DNA from: Neisseriaceae bacterium ESL0693
Lineage (GTDB): Bacteria; Pseudomonadota; Gammaproteobacteria; Burkholderiales; Neisseriaceae
DNA length: 64,000 bases
Direction: 5' to 3'
NCBI GenBank assembly: GCA_029433475.1
Contig: JAQTIE010000007.1
Coordinates: 124,001 to 188,000 of the forward strand
Shown piece by piece: positions 61,401 to 64,000 of the stretch (positions within the stretch are counted from its first letter, which is position 1; every line of letters begins with the position of its first letter). A program made the translations under genes and the position numbers. The notes under the pieces were generated by a model. The model was not told the DNA's origin and made no database searches. It worked only from the letters and a program-made list of their open reading frames with translations.

Positions 61401-62031
61401 AGCTATTGATAAAGCACATGCAAACATCGGCGACATGATTCAACTCAATAATCTTGGCAAAAAACCGGTTACAATTCATGTGCCTGTTCATGATGACAAT
61501 GGACGGGTGATTGATTATGAAGAAAAAAATACTCATCGGAATGTTTTTGAAATTGATGTACTTACTAAAGCACCTATGAAAGAACCGTCACGGCCAGAAC
61601 CAGAAACCCATACCGCAGCACAACCAGCCGCCGAATCGCAACCTGAATCAACACGAACTGAGGCCAGTCCTTCAGCACCGCAACAGCCCACTGAAACTGA
61701 ACCTGTCAAGGCCAGTAAAGAGGATATGGATTTTAACGCGGCAAAAGACCTGTATCTTCAGAAAGCTGAAAAACTAAGTAAAGACGAAAAGGCGAAACTG
61801 ATGTTTTATGAGCAAAATACCATGAAAGCTATAGATCGAATGCCAGCAGAAATTCATCATATAGCTTTACAAAATTTCTATGTCAATACGGTTAAGGCGA
61901 TGCATGGCAGTAAGTTTGATGCACCACACCCGATTCAAATACCAACACATGAAACAAAACGCGCTGAACCAGCGCAGCGGACAGAATCAGTAACACAGGT
62001 AACGATTGATGAAACAGAAATAGACAGATAA
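58453..62031 (+). CDS. Primase/TOPRIM-PRTase-LPD7-KfrB polyvalent fusion protein
   Basis: A 1192-residue protein that reads as two genes joined. Part 1: a PriCT_2-like primase domain (about 5-75, 'MWIKMGAAVKDELGESGFDV'), a TOPRIM_3-like domain ('IIIAEGVATAASLYQATGLP', 'PVIIAADNDVSQTG') and a phosphoribosyltransferase-like domain with PRPP loop 'ILMDDTLSVGSTIANL'. Part 2 (from about 650): an acidic Pro/Glu linker, an LPD7-like domain (about 790-880) and a KfrB-like domain (about 945-1035). Two terminator hairpins lie between the parts. ATG 60400, with GGAG 9 bp before it, could start part 2 alone (543 residues). Confidence 0.75.
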   Translation: MSDIDEIRAALNFIDPHDRDMWIKMGAAVKDELGESGFDVWDNWSQQSDNYKPRDAKSAWKSLKAGHIRIGTLFYEAKQAGYKPSKPYTPPSTDELARRAKDAEQRRLAEEKATARAQQRAQRTAQNIWRHNKDNKASAQHPYLVKKGITNHYIFGQIRQNNYKGTNNLLIPVLHNKQIVSMQFIDEAGSKRFLNGGRMQGSYTFIGDTSRMNQGIIIAEGVATAASLYQATGLPVVVAFNAGNLKAVAEKMQQSMSADVPVIIAADNDVSQTGINKAKAAAEVFGQRATVIMPEFTPEQIQQHQQQSGQDLLPSDFNDLQQLAGLEAVRQAIGLTYQEEPEQTPENIEIEPEWQKPDRTPWGDFPPVIRNGNMGELKNEPEYRAAKGGDVLAAAHLISKLINDHTAEAIQHMIGEHKPYIVPVQAEEATGKNKIPLAMANAFSQKLGLPIDYDIWQANKVSRTGAGIDHRLAFQPKFNGKVEAGREYILMDDTLSVGSTIANLKGYIETHGGKVLGAAVMTAHEGSLNIVIKPTMIQAINRKHGDGMDKLWKEEFGYGIDKLTQGEAGHLRAAKNVDAIRTRISAARNETRPGMAATELPKIQSAQPAKEITPEATEPVASSLVEPPLQQSPTTTAEPAVFLRPEQTNMSTDMSTETEIINSIELNEQKPEWVHEPDPFFEQRDEPAFYADLSAESYYASPEPFNTQDKQVQTNAEAKPELKPEAEPAEAKPVTTSKKVVQQEDNPAHQTEPVTPTGNEPEAEQSETNQPEPDQTTEPEASENQERKPITDLHYDTPQHLIDRYIVADGKYLSAANGTTVLFEDKGKKLTTAKTDMQTVRDMLEVAKAKNWDSIKLSGTPEFKAMMYVAAESQGIRTSGYKPTAADLAIVEKLRGEQALNSIEAITPKLEQTQKQQPQPAQAKATSTKQDGQPAQNKNPSGERIVAHASASYKHNPKSQESYYITLENNGHQRTVWGIGLAEAIDKAHANIGDMIQLNNLGKKPVTIHVPVHDDNGRVIDYEEKNTHRNVFEIDVLTKAPMKEPSRPEPETHTAAQPAAESQPESTRTEASPSAPQQPTETEPVKASKEDMDFNAAKDLYLQKAEKLSKDEKAKLMFYEQNTMKAIDRMPAEIHHIALQNFYVNTVKAMHGSKFDAPHPIQIPTHETKRAEPAQRTESVTQVTIDETEIDR
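60179..60289 (+). CDS. Possible overlapping 36-residue gene
   Basis: A short frame, +1 to the polyvalent gene, reading 'MLTPSEQESLRQEMKRDLEW' and ending 'YSRLNQQKK', just before two terminators. It is amphipathic and protein-like, whereas the main frame here reads a loose linker. It could be the original end of part 1 reached by frameshift, or a separate small gene. The upstream ribosome site is weak. Confidence 0.4.
   Translation: MLTPSEQESLRQEMKRDLEWLQQNYPKYSRLNQQKK
60295..60380 (+). terminator. Two terminator-like hairpins inside the polyvalent gene
   Basis: GAAGCCACCG/CGGTGGCTTC (60295-60304, 60308-60317) and ACCGCCG/CGGCGGT (60358-60364, 60368-60374), each with an AAC loop. The second is followed by T7. 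Both are read through by the 1192-codon frame. Confidence 0.85.
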
Positions 62032-62040
62032 GGACAGAAT

Positions 62041-62250
62041 ATGACTGATTTAGAATTGATTGATGATAGTGAGCCATTGGAAAATTTTTTAATGCCTGAA
62101 GAGCAAGAGGTACTTGCAGAGCTAACTGAAGAACAGTTTGATGATTATCTTGATGCCTGTAGCTCTTATGAGGCAATGAAAGCCTATCTGGACAATCCAG
62201 ACAGTCCACCCCAAGCCAAGGTATTACTTGATCTGAATTGCTGGAAATAA
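62041..62250 (+). CDS. Small very acidic protein (candidate DNA mimic)
   Basis: A 69-residue protein with about 19 Asp/Glu and only three Lys/Arg, starting 'MTDLELIDDSEPLENFLMPE' and ending 'KVLLDLNCWK'. Acidic residues are spread along the chain, as in DNA-mimicking antirestriction or anti-CRISPR proteins. It lies 9 bp after the polyvalent gene and 80 bp before ardC, in the leading anti-defence part of a conjugative element. No family is recognised; the mimic role is inference. Confidence 0.65.
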   Translation: MTDLELIDDSEPLENFLMPEEQEVLAELTEEQFDDYLDACSSYEAMKAYLDNPDSPPQAKVLLDLNCWK

Positions 62251-62284
62251 CCCTCTGTCTCATTATTACTCAACGTATTACCCT

Positions 62285-62314
62285 GCCCTGCTAATGTTTA
62301 GTAGGGCTTTTTTT
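62285..62314 (+). terminator. Terminator before ardC
   Basis: A 10 bp stem GCCCTGCTAA/TTAGTAGGGC (62285-62294, 62298-62307, one G-T) with a TGT loop, then TTTTTTT. Confidence 0.85.
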
Positions 62315-62330
62315 GTATTTCGGAATAACC

Positions 62331-63557
62331 ATGAATAAGAAATCATCACCACGAAAACCGTCTTATGCCGAAAAAGTCACTAATGAATTAATTGAACGCA
62401 TTAAACAAGGCACTGCGCCCTGGCAACTCCCATTTAAGCCCATCAATAACGATGGCGTTCCCTATAACCATATAACAGGCAACAAATACAACGGCTTTAA
62501 TGAACTTTATCTGATGATGCAATCCCGTGAAGACCCACGCTGGCTCACATATAAACAAGCCCAATCCGTTGATGCACAGGTACGCAAAAGCGAACGCGGA
62601 GTTACATTACAACGAGTTATTCGATACACGGACAGAATTAAAAAAGATGAAAACGGACAGCCGGTTAAAGATGAGAAGGGGCAACCAGTAACAGTGCGGG
62701 CATATTTAGACAAACCCATCATTAAAACCTTTGTTGTCTTCAATGCCGAGCAGATAGACGGCCTGCCTGCTTATGAAAAAGAACCACTACCCGAATTAAC
62801 ATGGGACAACGATCATGCCGCTGAACGCATTCTGACAGCCTCTGGAGCAGATATTCAGCATAAGCCTGGTGATATTGCTGGTTATTATGTTGAAAAAGAC
62901 AAAATAATTTTGCCGGAAAAAGTACAATTTCCCGATGCCGGTTCATACTATGCCACTGCTTTGCATGAATTAGGTCATTGGACAGGTCATTCCAGTCGCT
63001 TAGACAGAAATATGGAAGGCAGTTTCGGTTCTGAATCTTATGCAAAAGAGGAATTACGGGCTGAAATCGCTTCCATGATGCTCACCCGTGAATTGGGTTT
63101 ACCGCATAACCCTGATCGTCATGCTGCTTATGTAGAGAGCTGGGTTAATGTCCTACAGAAAGATTCCAGTGAAATTCTGAAAGCCGCTGGTGATGCTCAA
63201 AGAATCAAAGACTATGTGTTGTCATTTAACCATGAACAATCCCAATCCATAAAACCAGACAATCAACCTGACCCATCACCACATCAATCCCCCGCCCCTA
63301 CAGCCACAACATCAATTCCAGAACCCAATCCTTTTACTGAAGAACGACTGGCTAATGCCAAAAGCCAATATTACAGCCAGTCGGTCAGGCTGAATACCAA
63401 AGAGAAACAAACCCGCCTGTTATTGGAGTACACGATGGAAAAAACCATTACAGGCATGAATCCGGATATGAAACTCCAGACCCAAATTAACTTTTATGAA
63501 AATCAGGTCAAAGAATTCAATCAATCAAGGAATACCGAACCTGAACAGGAACGATAG
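62331..63557 (+). CDS. ArdC-like antirestriction protein
   Basis: A 408-residue protein with the ArdC N-terminal ssDNA-binding domain ('YAEKVTNELIERIKQGTAPW', 'GNKYNGFNELYLMM') and a zincin-like metallopeptidase domain with HELGH (212-216) followed by 'EELRAEIASMM'. ArdC protects incoming DNA from restriction. The C-terminal 110 residues are a Pro-rich linker plus a helical segment ('NAKSQYYSQSVRLNTKEKQT') similar to the end of the polyvalent protein. ATG 62331 is just past a terminator. Confidence 0.92.
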   Translation: MNKKSSPRKPSYAEKVTNELIERIKQGTAPWQLPFKPINNDGVPYNHITGNKYNGFNELYLMMQSREDPRWLTYKQAQSVDAQVRKSERGVTLQRVIRYTDRIKKDENGQPVKDEKGQPVTVRAYLDKPIIKTFVVFNAEQIDGLPAYEKEPLPELTWDNDHAAERILTASGADIQHKPGDIAGYYVEKDKIILPEKVQFPDAGSYYATALHELGHWTGHSSRLDRNMEGSFGSESYAKEELRAEIASMMLTRELGLPHNPDRHAAYVESWVNVLQKDSSEILKAAGDAQRIKDYVLSFNHEQSQSIKPDNQPDPSPHQSPAPTATTSIPEPNPFTEERLANAKSQYYSQSVRLNTKEKQTRLLLEYTMEKTITGMNPDMKLQTQINFYENQVKEFNQSRNTEPEQER

Positions 63558-63568
63558 AAAGCCAAACC

Positions 63569-64000
63569 ATGTCTACCTCACAAATTAAAATCTGGGGATT
63601 GCCCGCCGAGGCACAGGAAAAATTAACCCTGATCGCAAAACAAAAAGTGCATAAAGCCAGTATTTCTCTTTTGGCTAAAACCTTATTAATGCAATTGCTG
63701 GAAACAACTGCTACTGTCCCTGAATCTGAAATATTAACTGAAGAAAGATACCGGCTGGAATTAAAACTCTCACCGGCAATGTATCACTATCTCAAAACCG
63801 TTGCGGCACAACAATACATGACACCTAACGCCGTGGCCGTCAACATTCTCAACAGCTATAGAGATCAACACCCGACTTTATCGGACAAAGAGGCTGAAGC
63901 ACTGTATCAGTCCAATTATCAGCTACTACGCATTGGCCGCAATCTGAACCAAATTGCCAGACAACTGAATATCGGTGAAGCCACCAGTCTGACCGCCCAG
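63569..64000 (+). CDS. MobC-like relaxosome accessory protein (3' end outside window)
   Basis: 144 codons visible, from ATG 63569 to the window edge without a stop. The N-terminal half has a helix-rich region ('IWGLPAEAQEKLTLIAKQKV'). The later segment 'LLRIGRNLNQIARQLNIGEA' is the hallmark of MobC-family mobilisation proteins, which help relaxases open the origin of transfer. The relaxase gene should follow to the right; an oriT would be expected nearby. Confidence 0.85.
   Translation, partial: MSTSQIKIWGLPAEAQEKLTLIAKQKVHKASISLLAKTLLMQLLETTATVPESEILTEERYRLELKLSPAMYHYLKTVAAQQYMTPNAVAVNILNSYRDQHPTLSDKEAEALYQSNYQLLRIGRNLNQIARQLNIGEATSLTAQ

Larger units (their letters stand above)
38496..64000 (+). 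mobile_element. Integrative conjugative element with VirB/VirD4 secretion system (right end outside window)
   Basis: All genes from here on except one are on the plus strand and build a conjugation machine: VirB1-B11, VirD4, SSB, RdgC, primase/polyvalent protein, ArdC and MobC. The left end is the tRNA-Lys fragment. Integrase, relaxase and right end are not in view. A plasmid integrated at the tRNA is an alternative, but the attachment remnant favours an integrative element. Confidence 0.85.

Overview
The window is a stretch of AT-rich chromosome from a Neisseriaceae bacterium. Core proteins (RadA, SecDF, Rho, LpxH, PpsA/PpsR, YqgE/YqgF, EnvC-CtpA) are of betaproteobacterial type, while base composition and codon use are well below typical Neisseria GC. 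A Snodgrassella-like gut symbiont would fit. The genus is an inference, since no rRNA or marker search was possible.

About 1-28.4 kb is ordinary chromosome: metNI (methionine import, left edge), a four-gene envelope sugar cluster (GT2 transferase, GtrA flippase, ChbG/NaxD-type deacetylase, ArnT-type transferase) resembling aminosugar modification of lipid A, radA with an FAH-family hydrolase, radC, yajC-secD-secF, a lipoprotein, an ArsC-like gene and lpxH, rho, an FKBP lipoprotein, a YchJ-type protein, tRNA-Asn, yqgE-ruvX, gpmI-envC-ctpA, and the divergent pair ppsA/ppsR. A gene-poor 1.2 kb follows.

About 28.4-33.4 kb is an RNA-repair island. The ligase gene rtcB (minus strand) carries a terminator-bearing leader. 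A decayed IS256-type element lies beyond it, then tandem tRNA-like sequences of unusual form, and then a slipin/SPFH gene on the plus strand.

About 33.4-37.4 kb is the wreck of a P2-like prophage: fragments of late-control protein D, an S24-type repressor lacking its serine, an Ogr-type zinc finger and a broken tyrosine integrase, plus one intact membrane-protein gene of unknown role. Its right end abuts a 3' fragment of tRNA-Lys(CTT). A second such fragment lies 1 kb further on. Between them sits a BrnT/BrnA toxin-antitoxin pair, and each fragment is preceded by a copy of the integrase tail and a terminator, so elements appear to have stacked at one tRNA-Lys site.

From about 38.5 kb to the right edge lies a conjugative element with a complete P-type (VirB/VirD4) secretion system: VirB1, B2, B3, B4, a BRO antirepressor, VirB5, a small lipoprotein, VirB6, a membrane protein, VirB7-B11, a YadA-like trimeric autotransporter, a secreted nuclease, SSB, RdgC, a DUF2786 protein, the VirD4 coupling protein, a very large primase/polyvalent protein, a small very acidic protein, an ArdC-type antirestriction protein and the start of a MobC-like relaxosome gene. 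Nearly every gap between these co-directional genes holds a terminator-like hairpin, which suggests antitermination or deliberate gene-by-gene punctuation. The BRO gene has a leader closely resembling the P4/P1 immunity RNA (c4/CI) with its Icd-like frame.
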